Shown here: positions 21,111 to 32,332 of the stretch, in pieces
How positions within the stretch are numbered: position 1 is the first letter of the stretch
Layout of the letters: the number at the start of each line of letters is the position of its first letter
NCBI GenBank assembly: GCA_020055645.1
Contig: CM034546.1
Span: forward strand, 22,568,001-22,632,000
DNA: 64,000 nucleotides
From: Tomocerus qinae
Lineage: Eukaryota > Arthropoda > Collembola > Entomobryomorpha > Tomoceridae
Direction: 5' to 3'
Translations under genes and position numbers: made by a program
Notes under the pieces: model-generated
Database searches by the model: none
Seen by the model: only the letters and a program-made list of their open reading frames with translations
What the model was told of the DNA's origin: nothing

Positions 21111-22314
21111 TACTTTACACTAAGCTATGTATTTGCGTAAATGACGCAAATAAAAATGCAAATTAATATAATTGACGTAACCATCGAGGCTGCAGCGAGG
21201 GAGTAGGGCACCGGGGCACCTCTAATATTTTGCTTTTTAATATTTCAGGGGTGTCTTATTATACTAGCTATATATTACATACCATAGCCATAATATCATC
21301 CTATAATACTATATCCTATTATACCCATTCAGTGCATACATAATAAAACTGCTGAATAAATCCTTACCAAATGTTATTAGACCAATGTCTCTAAAACTGC
21401 TTTTATTCTACAGAAATAAGCAAATCATTCTACAGAAGAATTGGTCTACCTAAAAGTGGTTTAAATTCTATAAAGTCAATGATAAGCAATGCTATGAAAT
21501 GAGACAAACGAAGTTTTAGGAGCCTCAAATTGACATTTTGGTTAGCAGCATCGTAATTCAGGCACTTCCAATTCATAACAAGTTTCACTAATGACAAAAT
21601 ACCAGATATGTGAAGAAATTCACACTAAGAATGTCATTGTGTGAACTAAGGTGTGTGTGGATAAACTTGCCATCAATCATATGAAAAGAGATGCTTACAA
21701 CTTAAGTCGAACTATCAACTTTGAAAATGTGATGTAGATCAACCCTTACTAGTGGACTGTGAAATGAAAATCATATAATAATATAAACATTACATTCCAA
21801 AATCTTCAACAAAAGCATCTTTTTACTTTCAATTTCGAAGCATAGGGATTAATTATTCTTTGGCGCTCAAGAAACAATTACCACTTTTCGTGTAAATTCT
21901 GTAAAATATTTATATTCAAAACCAACTGTATATACTTTATATCTGAGGTTAGGAGAATAGTGTATCACGTATTGATATTCTGATACGACTTGATAAAGCA
22001 TTGATTTGATTTGCATCTTAGTCACCTTTTGTTTGAAGCAGTGAATAAAGTAGTTTTTAATAAATTTGAAAACAACCAGCAAGACAAAATCTATCTATAG
22101 AATCAAATTACCGAAAGTCATTCTTATTTAACACCATAGGTTTGTTGCTTGATATTTTTACAACTTTTTACATGTTCGTACATTCATGTATAACTTTCAC
22201 TGCTTCATGTTACCAATACAACTATCCAGATATTAAATACATTAAGAAAATATATATTATTCTTCATACACTAAGTCACTGTCTGCGAACAGATTATTAT
22301 CCAATAAGATCAAA
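21111..22314. other. Intergenic with an orphan copy of the copy-3 upstream region
   Basis: The part at about 21335-21490 (GCTGAATAAATCCTTACC, TCTCTAAAACTGCTTTTATT, AAAAGTGGTTTAAATTCTAT) matches 24240-24400, directly upstream of the six-TM gene at 24447, but no coding sequence follows. Nothing else was seen. Confidence 0.5.
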
Positions 22315-22723
22315 TTAATCACAACAGTCTCCACCGGCATCGCAGTCACCTCCTCCAGAATCACCTCCACCGGCATCGCAATAACCTCCTCCAGAATCAC
22401 CTCCCCCTGAATCTCCACCAAAAAAGCCATCATCACCCCATGAATGTCCGCTTGTTGTCCAAACTCCGTCCCATCTTTCATTGTTATATTTCGGGGTTGG
22501 TTTAGAAGAGTTTTCATGATTTGTAAACTGCCATGGATATTCTCCCTTTTTGGTACACTTTTGTTTGCACAGGCAGCAGCAAAAGATCAGAAACAGAAAG
22601 CACTAAAATTGATTTAATAAATTATAAATGTAAATTGTACATATTCTTTTCTTGCTATTGTAATAAAGATTCAGATTTACTTACCGCACATACTCCAAAC
22701 AATATGATTATTTTAAAATCCAT
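22315..22723 (-). CDS. Small Cys/Gly-rich membrane-anchored protein, family member A
   Basis: Exon 1 is 22685-22723 (MDFKIIILFGVCA) and ends before GTAAGT. Exon 2 is 22315-22602, after TTTTAG. The product is 108 aa. The join makes one long hydrophobic segment (MDFKIIILFGVCA plus CFLFLIFCCC), followed by LCKQKC, so it is a signal peptide or, more likely, a membrane anchor ending in a Cys cluster that could be acylated. A polar middle holds WDGVWTTSG. The tail repeats GGGDSGGG with Cys-Asp pairs and ends in GGDCCD. Two paralogues lie at 27.6 and 29.2 kb on the same strand. I do not recognise the family; Cys-rich secreted or cell-surface, perhaps metal-binding or structural, is a guess. Confidence 0.7.
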
Positions 22724-22780
22724 CATTTTTAACGGCTGTGAATGATTATAGCTAAAAATTGTTTAAATTAATATCAATTT

Positions 22781-22815
22781 TATGCTCTGGTGTGTGTGCA
22801 CAAAACACTAGACCT
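22781..22815 (-). promoter_or_regulatory. Conserved upstream element of the Cys/Gly-rich family (member A)
   Basis: TATGCTCTGGTGTGTGTGCA followed by CAAAACACTAGA (plus-strand reading) is preserved exactly at 29757-29788, the same distance (about 60 bp) upstream of the ATG of member C, within a more diverged flank. Probably promoter sequence. Confidence 0.45.
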
Positions 22816-24238
22816 AATTTTGATTAAATATTGCCAAACTTGTTACTTAAATTCTTCAATTGTCTTTCTTGGAGGGCGAACAATAAAGGTTTAAATACGG
22901 AATAAAAAATAAACACATGTTATAACATAATTATAATACTTTAAAGTTATAATACTAAGTACTTAAAGACTAAAGATAAGATAACAGGAATACAGGTCAT
23001 TGCTTGCGTACTTATACAGAGTTACTGACCTGATGGCTACCACATGACTTGACAATAACGGTTTACACATTCTATGGCCATTTGATAACTGGCCAGGTGA
23101 ACCGATTAAGTTAATAAACTAAGCCCTGGCTTATCAGCCCATTTACATCTAATGACGTAATGGCATTGCTGTTCTCTTGCCCTATTGACATGAGATATCA
23201 ATGTTGAGAACTGTATGTAGCTCAGTAAGTTATATTTTATTTTATTTTCCCTTAAATTTAATCAAGTATGTATTTATGTGGCTATTGTAGATTCCTAACG
23301 GGTATGAATTGTATCACTTTTCGAGATTGAGTGCTGGAAATATTCCTTAAACTGTATATCACCCATGAAAAATGTATTAGGTGACTTTCAATCACCACCT
23401 ATAGGTATAATATATTATCTATAAATATTATGCTTATTGTATTTAGTATCTTGTAATTGAAATTACACATTTAGATTTTCAGAGTACATTAGCAATTCAT
23501 TTTTAATTAATTATTATGGATCCTTTATTCCTTTAAACCTCGCAATTAAATCAATGAGATTTCAAAAGGCAGAATGCCATGCATATCTTTTAGAGAATTG
23601 ACATTAAAATTAAATTATACAATAATTACAAAACGGCTTTCTGTTCTAATGTGCTTATTCTTTTAATCATATTAAATGAGCAATATTTAACACTTAAGGT
23701 GAACAAAATTAATATTGATCATTAGCTTGTACATTGCCTTATTTTGTATTATCATAATATTAGAATTAAGCGTTTACTAATGGCATGTAGTAAATAAGGT
23801 GAAGACTTAAAGAAATTAAATGAAATACTGACATAAGTGACAACTATTGCAATCAACATTAGGAGTTTGTTTTTTAGGTTAGAAAAGTACTCTGGAGTAT
23901 AGAAAGGTATAAGTTATTTTCCAATTTTAATATATTCGTTTGAAATAAACAATTTAAATCGAACAAGAAAAATGTGGTTTCTAATATATCTGGATAGGCA
24001 AAAAATAATAAGAAAATCCATTTCAATGTCGTCTAACCTTGTACGATATGGGTCGCTATTATACAAAGCCTGGCTGTACTATGCTATAGTATAATATCAT
24101 ATAGCTGCACGAGTGAGTACTGAGTAGTTGACGTCAATAGAAAATCCAATCAATTTTGACAAGCAAGGAAGAAAAGTTGTCTCAACAAAATTCAGACTAA
24201 AAGAATATGACTCATCTATATAGTATATAATCACTCTC
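22816..24238. other. Intergenic, no gene seen
   Basis: AT-rich. The part 22920-23070 (GATAAGATAACAGGAATACAGG, TTGCTTGCGTA) recurs near 28740-28820 and 30190-30320, that is, beyond each of the three Cys/Gly-rich genes. This shows that the genes duplicated with about 0.5 kb of 5' flank. Confidence 0.45.
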
Positions 24239-24446
24239 TGCTAAATAAATCAATACCCTACGCTATTACCCTAATGTCGCCAAAACTACTTTATGCTGCA
24301 GAAATAGCAGACAACTCTGCAGACGAATTGGACTATCCAAAAGTGGCTTACCTTCTATAAACTCCATTAAATAGTAATAATTTAGTAGGAATTCAGTAGC
24401 AACTTACAAATAAAAGTAAAATAGAGATTGTTGAAGGGAATCAGAA

Positions 24447-25909
24447 ATGACAAGAAATTTTAGACTAAACCGAAATGCCATTTTAGCTGTCAAAAAGATA
24501 GAAAGGGAAAAAATATTTTTAATTTCCCAAAACATTTTCCGACAAATAAAATTTATCATTACAATAGGATCATACTTAGGATTTCCGTTATACTGGTGCC
24601 ATGAAGAGTATGCTTTAAAGAAGACCAACAGCAAATTCAAAAATTATATTATTTATATTCATGCAGTTTCGTGGTTTTTAATGTCCTCTTATTTCACAGT
24701 GTACTTATTTTGGTTTTCAATTATTGGGGATAATGTATCCATTTCGTATATACTCTCCTTTACGTTAAGCATGGGAAGCTGGTGCTGGTTCTTTACTGAT
24801 CTACTAGCGATAACCTGTCTTGGAGACATCGATGTTATGATCACGGAATTGTTGAACATTCTTGCTGATTTTGAAGGTAATCTACATATTTGTATAAATT
24901 AATACAATTTATTATATTTACTAACTTCCATTTCCTTTGCCTCGACCATCTACGAAAAATGCTTTGTATTTAAATAATGAATCTTAAAATCATTTCAGAA
25001 AAATATATAAATAAACATCGAGGTGCAGACACATCTACAAATTTGGCACGAATATTACAAGCTTTGAACGCAATTCCATTTGCGTTTATATTCTTTTGGA
25101 TTAGTGCTTACTATTACTTCCGCACAGATTCTATATTTATATACTCTCAACTCCCAAAAGAATATCAAAACATTTTCGCCTCAATAATTGCAATACCGGG
25201 AATCATTTGGTTAGCTGGAGGCGCTGCGTCTTTCATTTTAATCATTCTGGAAGTGTTATTACTTGGAATACTAGCACTTCATAAAATCAACGAAGAGTTA
25301 ACGTAATTTAGTTATAAATCATTTTCAAATATTAATTAAAAATTTTTGAAAAAATTGAAAATGAATAATTTACCTTACAACAGATTTGGACGACGACAAT
25401 ATAGAACTGACGAGTTCATTCGCCACTCTCCAGATGTCCTAGTAAAATATTCCAACATCACAAAGTACTTGTTGCAGTATGTTCAAGAAAAAATTGGTTT
25501 GAAGCTTGCTCCTTTACAGATGTTGCTTACAAGGCTAATAATTATAGCTGTTTTTGTCTTTATTCAATACTACCAGCAATTTTCTGTCGTTGTAATGGTT
25601 TCCCTTTGCAGCTGTTTGTTGGGCATGTTTCTGATGTGGTCTGTATTATTATCGACACTGAACAAATTTTCAAATATGCACAACGACTCTATTAATAGGT
25701 TAAGACACTTTACTTCGGTAAACAAACTCGACATGGATTACACAAAAAGGGTAAGAAATTCCCGTAAGCAAATGCATTTCCGAATCGGATTGGACGAGCC
25801 AGTAACCGTTCAAAGTGTACCCCGATTTGCATTGAGTCTTAGTAGAGGGGTTATGAAGTTAATGGCAATGTCCGCTGGGGGGTTTGGAGAAGTATTTGAT
25901 TTTATTTAG
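24447..25909 (+). CDS. Six-TM chemoreceptor-like protein, copy 3 (divergent, intact)
   Basis: Exons are 24447-24876, 24999-25302 and 25384-25909; introns are 122 and 81 bp, with the same positions and phases as the other copies. The product is 419 aa. It keeps the family landmarks: EEYALKKTNSKF, ILADFEG at the first splice, YSQLPKEYQ in exon 2, and RRQYRTDEFIRHSPDVLVKYSNI and IGLDEPVTVQSVPRFALSL in exon 3. Six hydrophobic helices are present. It differs at most other positions, so it is an older branch than copies 1, 2, 5 and 6. The start is the first ATG in frame and aligns within about 15 residues of the others. The upstream sequence is duplicated at 21335-21490. Confidence 0.8.
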
Positions 25910-25941
25910 ATTTATAATTAGGTAAATATTATAATTAGTGT

Positions 25942-26056
25942 TTTCAATAATGTGCCCCAAAGTAGTTTACCCGAAGTCCACTATAAGTGCATTTGTCGGG
26001 TGCCTTCCGAAGTTACCTGTACTTCTGGTAAACTGCTTTGGGGTACATTATTGAAA
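25942..26056. mobile_element. Short MITE with TTTCAATAATGT ends
   Basis: The ends are inverted: TTTCAATAATGTGCCCCAAA at left and CTTTGGGGTACATTATTGAAA at right, continuing as AGTAGTTTACCCGAAGT against ACTTCTGGTAAACTGC. The interior also pairs (TTCCGAAGTTACC). A related copy lies at 48373-48517. No coding capacity. The superfamily is not clear; a TA target is possible. Confidence 0.75.
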
Positions 26057-26920
26057 GCATTAATTGAATGGAAAAATTCCCTTCATCCTTCTAATAGCAT
26101 ATGCTCGCTAGCTTTAACTCGTTTCATAAACAGGAATATATATTATATTTATAAGCAATGCAAAGTACGTTTGATTGTTAGTCTATATATTTAAGTAATA
26201 TATACAGTAAAAATTGAATTTGGGGAAGTGACATAATATACTTGGTCCCAAAAATTGTATAATATAGTTCTATCGTAGTTTATAACATGGATATAAAGTA
26301 ACTCTTTGTCCTATTGCTGGATATATATAGGTATACTATAAACAAAATAAATTTCAATGTAACTCACTCTCCTTAAGTCAATTTAGGTATGAATTTCAAT
26401 GATTTATTTGTAATTTGATGGTTTGTAATGAAATGAGTAACTTTTGTATAATTTTATATAATATATAATGGAATATATACCAACTTTATATAATAACTTG
26501 TATACTCTGTCTTCTCTTCCTAATTGTATTAAAGTTAGTTATCATTTATCATTCCATTTCTTACATGCATTAAATGCATCCATTTGAATGCATCAGACGA
26601 ACTGTTAACGAAAATATATTCCTTAATTAGTTGGGTTCGATTTGAACTTATTTTCTTCTTAGAAGGATTTTACTATTACGACAAACTCATTAACTCATAA
26701 TATTATTTCAAACTCAGTCGTATTTTCTATTTTTTAATTTTGAGAGTCAATATTAATCGATTTTGATAAACATTGATGCCAAAAATGGACTGGATAGTTT
26801 AGATCCAAAATAAAATGTTGAAACGAGAAACCATCAGAAGTTAGCTGCAAGGTTCATTAATTTTACTAATTTAATTAATTTCCCATGGAATGGATTATAT
26901 TATTATGCCTTGGTAATTGT
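26057..26920. other. Intergenic with a flanking-block copy near 26330-26480
   Basis: Contains the diverged upstream block (AATGTAACTCACTCTCC) seen before six-TM genes, but no gene follows. Confidence 0.4.
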
Positions 26921-26928
26921 GACTACTG

Positions 26929-27079
26929 CAGGGCCGCAGCCAGAAAAAAATTTCGGGAGGGGCACCAAGAAAAAATTAGGTTTTGCGATTTTGGACAAAA
27001 GTTTCTTTATTTTTCTCGATTTCGGGGGGGGGGCACGTGCCCCGACGTGCCCCGGTGCCCCCCCCTCGCTGCGGCCCTG
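26929..27079. mobile_element. hAT-like MITE, 151 bp
   Basis: The ends CAGGGCCGCAGCCAG and CTCGCTGCGGCCCTG are inverted repeats with one mismatch. The 8-bp flanks are GACTACTG (26921-26928) and GGCTACTG (27080-27087), one base different. GC-rich runs lie inside each end, as in the related elements. Confidence 0.8.
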
Positions 27080-27186
27080 GGCTACTGTCACTTCCTAACA
27101 AATAACGTACATGATTTTAATAATATTTTTAAGAGAATGTTGTAAATATTCCTGTAAACATACATAACACCTAGGGAATGATTGTG

Positions 27187-27289
27187 AGGCTGAATTTAGG
27201 CAGCGGTACCTCGTCGCCGGTAAAAAATTATTTGGCAACAATGTGTACCGGCAACACCGGCGACTACGTACCGCTTCTAAATTCAGCCT
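27187..27289. mobile_element. Fold-back MITE, 103 bp
   Basis: AGGCTGAATTTAG at left and CTAAATTCAGCCT at right, with further pairing of GCGGTAC and CGCCGGT inside. Direct repeat GATTGTG flanks it (27180-27186 and 27290-27296). Confidence 0.8.
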
Positions 27290-27623
27290 GATTGTGATAT
27301 TAAGTTGTAGTTGTATAAGGGTTTACTATATGGTAAGCAGTATCAAATGGATTATTGAAACCTAGGATGGCAGAGACTTATTATTATTATGTTCGGTTTT
27401 AATCCATACAACACTGTAAGTTTGTTGCTTGGCTCTTTAGAATGAAAGCCTCTTTACTTTTCGCTTTCGTAAACTGTTAATTTTTACTGCTTTTGTCTTA
27501 CCAATAAACCCATACAAAAGACCGAGTCCCAAATGTTTGAACCAAATAAGAAAATACAATTATTTTAACTTCCCTAAGTCAGTTCCGGCAAGCAGATTGT
27601 TATCAATGTACAAATCAAACTAA

Positions 27624-28209
27624 TCACAGCAGTCTCCCCCATCACAGCCACCTCCTACAGAATCGCCTCCGCCGGCATCGCATCCACCTTCAAATGAATA
27701 TTCGTCTGTTGTCCATACTCCACCCAATTCGTCATTCCCCTTGGCACATTGTTGTTTGCAAGGGCAGCAGGAAAACACCAGAAACAAAAAGCACTAAATA
27801 GATTGGTGCTTTTTGGTTAATATGACCCATTTATATATCGTCCCTTAAGGATAGAATAAGCCTGTATCCACTTTCAGATTGGTACAGGAATAAGCCAAAA
27901 TCCATTTTTTGTTTGGTACAGGAATAAGCCTATCTCCAATTTTCGTTTGGTGCAGGAAATAGCCTCTGCTGCTGCGACTGTAAGAGGATAGAGGCTATTT
28001 CCTGTACCAAACAAAAAATGGATTTTGGCTTATTCCTGTACCAATCTGAAAGTGGATACAGGCTTATTCTATTCTTAAGGGACGATATTTGTTATACGGC
28101 TCCATGGGCAAATGGCCCAAGGGGAGCGTCACCCCAATAAATAATAATAATATATTTGTTGTATACATTCAAATTTTCTTACCGCGATTACCATTAACAG
28201 TATGATCAT
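27624..28209 (-). CDS. Small Cys/Gly-rich membrane-anchored protein, family member B
   Basis: Exon 1 is 28183-28209 (MIILLMVIA, before GTAAG). Exon 2 is about 27624-27792, after TTTAG, giving CFLFLVFSCCPCKQQC and then a shortened middle with LGGVWTTDEYSFEGGC. The tail is GGGDSVGGGCDGGDCCD. At about 64 aa it is the shortest member, lacking about 20 residues present before GVWTT in A and C. The intron (about 390 bp) is enlarged by a 254-bp fold-back element. The start is the only ATG that leaves a usable hydrophobic leader. The family function is unknown. Confidence 0.6.
27835..28088. mobile_element. Fold-back MITE in the intron of member B
   Basis: 90-bp arms (27835-27924 and 27999-28088) starting ATATCGTCCCTTAAG on each strand, with one mismatch noticed, separated by about 74 bp that also contain related pieces (GGAAATAGCCTCT, GAGGCTATTTCC). 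It lies wholly within the intron, so it need not harm the gene. Confidence 0.8.
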
Positions 28210-29220
28210 GGAAGGATCTTGTATTTTTGATGGTTGTGAATGAGTTATTGTTAAAAAATGTTTAAATTTGTCTACCATGATGTCAATTATCTGCCCTGCT
28301 GTGTCAACCAAACAATATACCGTAGTCTTGGTTAACTATTGTTCAACTTTTACTTTAATTTTATAATATTTATTTTCCTAGCAGGACGAATAATAAAGAA
28401 ACAAAATCGAAATACGAAAATATGTATTTTTATTAAACACTCAAATCAGTTTTGACAGCGGTTATATACATTTAATTTGTGTATTTGTTTAAATGACTCC
28501 ATTGTAAATACAAATTAAATTGACGTGAGTTAATGTTAGTTGAATTTTGGGGTTTCTGCCTTTTGTCTGGAATACCTTGTTATTGACATTGCAGGAAAGT
28601 GTCTATTCATCAATTTATTGGTAAATGAAGTTATTGAAAAATATTTGGAAGTTTTTATAATCCTGAGATATCCGGCAGTCTGTTTCCACTAAATACGGAA
28701 TTGAAAATGAATTTATGCTATAACAAATAATACGTTAAATAAATATATATATATGTACTTGAGACTAGAGATAAGATAACATAAGTACAGGCCATTTCTT
28801 GTGTATTTATAGTTTATAGCTCTATGATTAATAATCAATTTCCCTAGTTTGTACCTTCAAATAGGTAAATACAGGTGAAAGAAGAAATCGGATGACGATA
28901 AATCTTTTGTATTTACATGTAAATATTCGAAAATAAGTTTATCACTATATCTATGTTGAATCAAATCACTGCAAGCCATTTCTTTATTTTTCCCCAACCT
29001 TATATAAGACCCTAGGAACTTGTTTGCTTGGCTCTTCAGAAAGAAAATCTACATTTTTTACATATTCGTAAACTATCTGCTTTCACTGCTTAATCTATAA
29101 ATTCATACTACAAACAAAAGTCGAGGTTGAGCCCAAGCGTTTGGAACATTTAAAAAATGCAATTATTTTTTATTCACCAAATCAGTGCCAACAAGCGGAT
29201 TATTATCCAAAAAGATCAAA
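28210..29220. other. Intergenic, duplicated flank of the Cys/Gly-rich genes
   Basis: 28540-28640 (GACGTGAGTTAATG, CATCAATTTATTGGTAAATGA) matches 29990-30110, so members B and C arose as a tandem unit of roughly 1.5 kb. No other gene was seen. Confidence 0.45.
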
Positions 29221-29691
29221 TTATTCACAGCAGTGTCCCCCGGAATCACAGCCACCTCCTCCAGAATCACCTCCGCCGGAATCGCATCCAACTCCCCATG
29301 AATATGCATCTGTTGTCCATACTCCTCCCCATTCATTATTGCCATTATTTGGGGGTGGTTTAGAAGACATTTCAAGATTTTTAAACTCCAATGAATATCC
29401 ACCTTTTTTGTCAAGTTGTTGTTTGCAAAGACAGCAGCAAAACGTCAGAAAGAGGAAGCACTAAATAGATTAGGTAAACAATGAATTTAACCTGCTACAT
29501 TATATTGGTGATTGTGTGGATTATTAGAATAATTTTTTCCAATGGGATATATACAAAAGATTAAAAAAATAATTTTAAAGCAGCTTAGGAATTATAAATT
29601 TTAATATAGTCCATTTATATTTGTGTATTATAGGTTCAGATTTACTTACCCCAAAAAGTCCTAACAGTACGATTATGTAAACATTCAGCAT
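29221..29691 (-). CDS. Small Cys/Gly-rich membrane-anchored protein, family member C
   Basis: Exon 1 is 29650-29691 (MLNVYIIVLLGLFG, before GTAAGT). Exon 2 is 29221-29460, after TTTAG. The product is 93 aa. It has a hydrophobic leader running into CFLFLTFCCCLCKQQ, then a polar stretch with KPPPNNGNN, GGVWTTDAYSWG, and the tail GGGDSGGGGCDSGGHCCE. Gene structure and the GVWTT and CC-end motifs match members A and B. The leader could be a signal peptide cut before the Cys cluster or an uncut anchor. The reverse-complement proline-rich ORF at 29141-29464 is only its shadow. Confidence 0.7.
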
Positions 29692-29756
29692 TTTTGATGG
29701 CTGTGAATGGATACTTGTTAAAAAATGTTTAAATTAATGTAGCACAATGTCAATAT

Positions 29757-29790
29757 TATGCTCTGGTGTGTGTGCACAAAACACTAGATC
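29757..29790 (-). promoter_or_regulatory. Conserved upstream element of the Cys/Gly-rich family (member C)
   Basis: Same sequence as at 22781-22815, about 66 bp before the ATG of member C. In member B the corresponding place (about 28290-28330) is more diverged. Confidence 0.45.
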
Positions 29791-30402
29791 TTATTTTGTT
29801 TAAATATTGCCCAATCTGTTACTTGGTGTGTGCAATTGTCTTCCTTATAGGACGAAGGATAAAAATTAACAACATTATACGAATATAAACAACTTTTACC
29901 AAACATTCAGCAGTTGTTTTATCAGCGCTTATATATGCAGTTAATCTATGTATTGTTCCAATGAATCCAATGTAAATGCAAATGAAACTGACGTGAGTTG
30001 GTGTAACGTGACTTTTCAGGTTTCCGCCGTATCTCGAGTACCTTATATTAAATAACATTCCAGGCATGTGAATATTCATCAATTTATTGATAAATGAAAT
30101 CATTGTAAAATACTTGGAAGTTTTAAACGATATTTAGCAGTCTGTTTCAACTAAATACGTACGTAGTTAAAGCTGTAATAAAATGTTATAACATAATACG
30201 TTATTAAATCAATATAGATATATGCCTACTTGAGACTAAAGATAAGATATAGGAGGACATGGACAGGATATTGGACAGGAATACAGGACATTGCTTGCGT
30301 ATTTATACACCTACTTATTTATACACGTACCTGTTCGCTTCGCTTGCAATGACGTGACAATAGCAGTTTATGTTTAAAATTCGAGAGCCCATGTATTACC
30401 CT

Positions 30403-30643
30403 ATTCAACTAACTTTTCCAGCTCATTTTTAATTCCATTAAATTATCTTTTGTTCTTAGCTGGCGAAGCAGTGAGCTCTGAAGGAATCGTGACGGGAGAA
30501 GAATAGGCCACCCAATTAGCTCGGTGGGTGTTATTGTTATTTTGTTTCTCAATCACGATTTCTTCGCTGCTCACTGCTTCGCCATCAAAGAACAAAAAAC
30601 TAATTTAATAGGATTAAAAATGAACTGGAAAAGCTAGCTGAAT
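30403..30643. mobile_element. Fold-back MITE, about 240 bp
   Basis: Arms pair over about 75 bp: ATTCAACTAACTTTTCCAG at left, its near reverse complement CTGGAAAAGCTAGCTGAAT at right, then GCGAAGCAGTGAGC against GCTCACTGCTTCGC inside. The centre holds AGCTCGGTGGGTG. No coding capacity. Confidence 0.7.
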
Positions 30644-31659
30644 ATGATAATACCATACGCGTAATTTGGTAACTGCTGGTGGATTAATTACGTTGTCAAT
30701 AAACTTAGTCCTGGTTACTGGTTTAGCAGCCGGAAATTGTTAATTGACATAATGCCATATCTCATCTTATGGTCCGATGACGTCTGGGACGAAAAATTTA
30801 AAAATACCGAACTTGAAATTATCATTTTCCCCAATGTCGTGACCATAATGTTTTGCCTTAAAACGATTATCAATTTGAAACAAGATTAGGGAAAAGACAT
30901 TTTAGCCTTAAAACCTAACATTTTTCAGTTTTAGTTTTCATCTGGCCGCTCCCGAAATTATTTCTGGCTACGGCTCTGATATTCGGCATAATGCAAGAAA
31001 AGCGGCTTCAGAAATAATGGTGAAGATATTTGGATGTGAGATAAAGCAAAAAAAAATTGGGCATAAATTCTGTATACTCAGAAGGGCTATTGAGTTAAGA
31101 CATATTCGTATGCTGAAATGAGTAAACTCGTATATACCTCATCTGTCAACTGGTATTTTTTAATTTCCCATTTACTTTAGTGCATTTACCCATTTACAAT
31201 CTGCTTTATGTTCCTAACAGATTTATTTTACTTTTAAGAATGACGTATTATTCGTTTACATCCTTAAGTCAACATTACATCAACGAAATTCCAAACGGTA
31301 AAGTTAATTTGGGTCACGTTAAGACAAAGGCAAAATACCAGATCTTTCATGAAATTAAAGTTAGTTATGCAATAATTACCAAAAGGCACTTTATTATTCT
31401 ACTGATTCTTCAATGTTCATATTACTTGCGAGCAATGTTTAACACTTATGACTTAAAAAGTGGCAAAGTGGGTAGTGGGCAAAAGGGGCAAAAGTACTTA
31501 ACATTCAAAATTTTGCGCCAATTTTTACATCCTTTAGTGTATCTATTACCCCATTTTGACTTTTGCCCACTAGCCACCTATCCATTTACCTGCCCACTTT
31601 TGCCCCCTAGCCATGCACCTAGCCACTACCCAAGTACCCACCGGCTAGTTGAACTCTGT
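30644..31659. other. Intergenic; part duplicated at 33090-33290
   Basis: 31170-31400 (TATGTTCCTAACAG, GCAAAATACCAGATC, GAAATTAAAGTTA) matches 33110-33250. 31460-31640 has GTGGGCAAAAGGGG and its near reverse complement GCCCACTTTTGCCCCC, an incomplete fold-back repeat. The long ORF through this region is not a gene apart from its last 33 codons. Confidence 0.4.
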
Positions 31660-31764
31660 ACAAAACAAAGCGTTCCTAATTTTGTGCTGAGTCTTAGCAG
31701 AGCCGTAACCAAACTTCTGATGTCTGCAGGGGATGTCGGGGAACTTTTTGATCAGGTGGGCTAA
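31660..31764 (+). pseudogene. Six-TM family, exon 3 tail relic
   Basis: Only the last 33 codons remain: KQSVPNFVLSLSRAV, then TKLLMSAGDVGELF and a stop at 31762-31764, closely matching the end of copy 1. The sequence before it is unrelated repeat DNA, so the rest of the gene was lost at a breakpoint just before the QSVP motif. Confidence 0.75.
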
Positions 31765-31958
31765 GAAAATACCTGGAGCCACTTAACACTTTCTCAAAGT
31801 ACATCCAATTAGTTAGCCTGATCAGGACCACAGGAACATATGTAAATGTAGGTAGTTCGCTTATCACCTTCCACCCTAGCATTCACATATACTAATAATT
31901 CACAGCTTATGAAATCACTGTTGAAATAAAATAATAATAATATTCATTATCCTGTTTT

Positions 31959-32332
31959 AGCTCGCCTGAGGAAGCGAGCTTATAGAACCGCACAGTCTGT
32001 CCGTCCGTCCGTACCCACGATAACTTTCGAACACAAAGACGGAAGTTGACCAAACTTGGCATAAACAATGCCTATGGACTGGTAACAAAGCATATTGATT
32101 TTGGTTCAAATCGCTCCATAGGTTGCTGAGATACCGCGCGCTCACTTTGTCTTCATTTTGATAGTCAAAGTGAAAAATTGGCGATAAAAAGTTCAATTGT
32201 GTTTCCTATAAATTGTTAGCGGGTTGAAATTGAAAGTTTGATCAAAATCCGTATGCTCGGTTTTGTGTTACAAAGGGTGAGTACTTTTCGTCTACCAAAA
32301 AGTGTACACGGTAACCTTTAATCAGGCGAGCT
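31959..32332. mobile_element. Nonautonomous element with AGCTCGCCTGA ends, 374 bp
   Basis: AGCTCGCCTGA at left and TCAGGCGAGCT at right are inverted repeats. The left end also has an internal hairpin (AGCTCGC...GCGAGCT) and a TCCGTCCGTCCGT run followed by CACGATAACTTTCGAAC, a composition I associate with widespread arthropod MITEs. No coding capacity. Confidence 0.65.

Noticed and set aside
29141..29464. Proline-rich plus-strand ORF
   Set aside because: It is the complement of the Gly-rich exon of Cys/Gly-rich member C, which has splice signals and paralogues.
29819..30103. 94-aa reverse ORF
   Set aside because: The matching flank at 28540-28640 does not keep the frame, so it is not conserved as a gene.
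31180..31661. Long ORF reading into the receptor tail at 31764
   Set aside because: Only the last 33 codons match the family; the rest is repeat-derived sequence without homologous exons.
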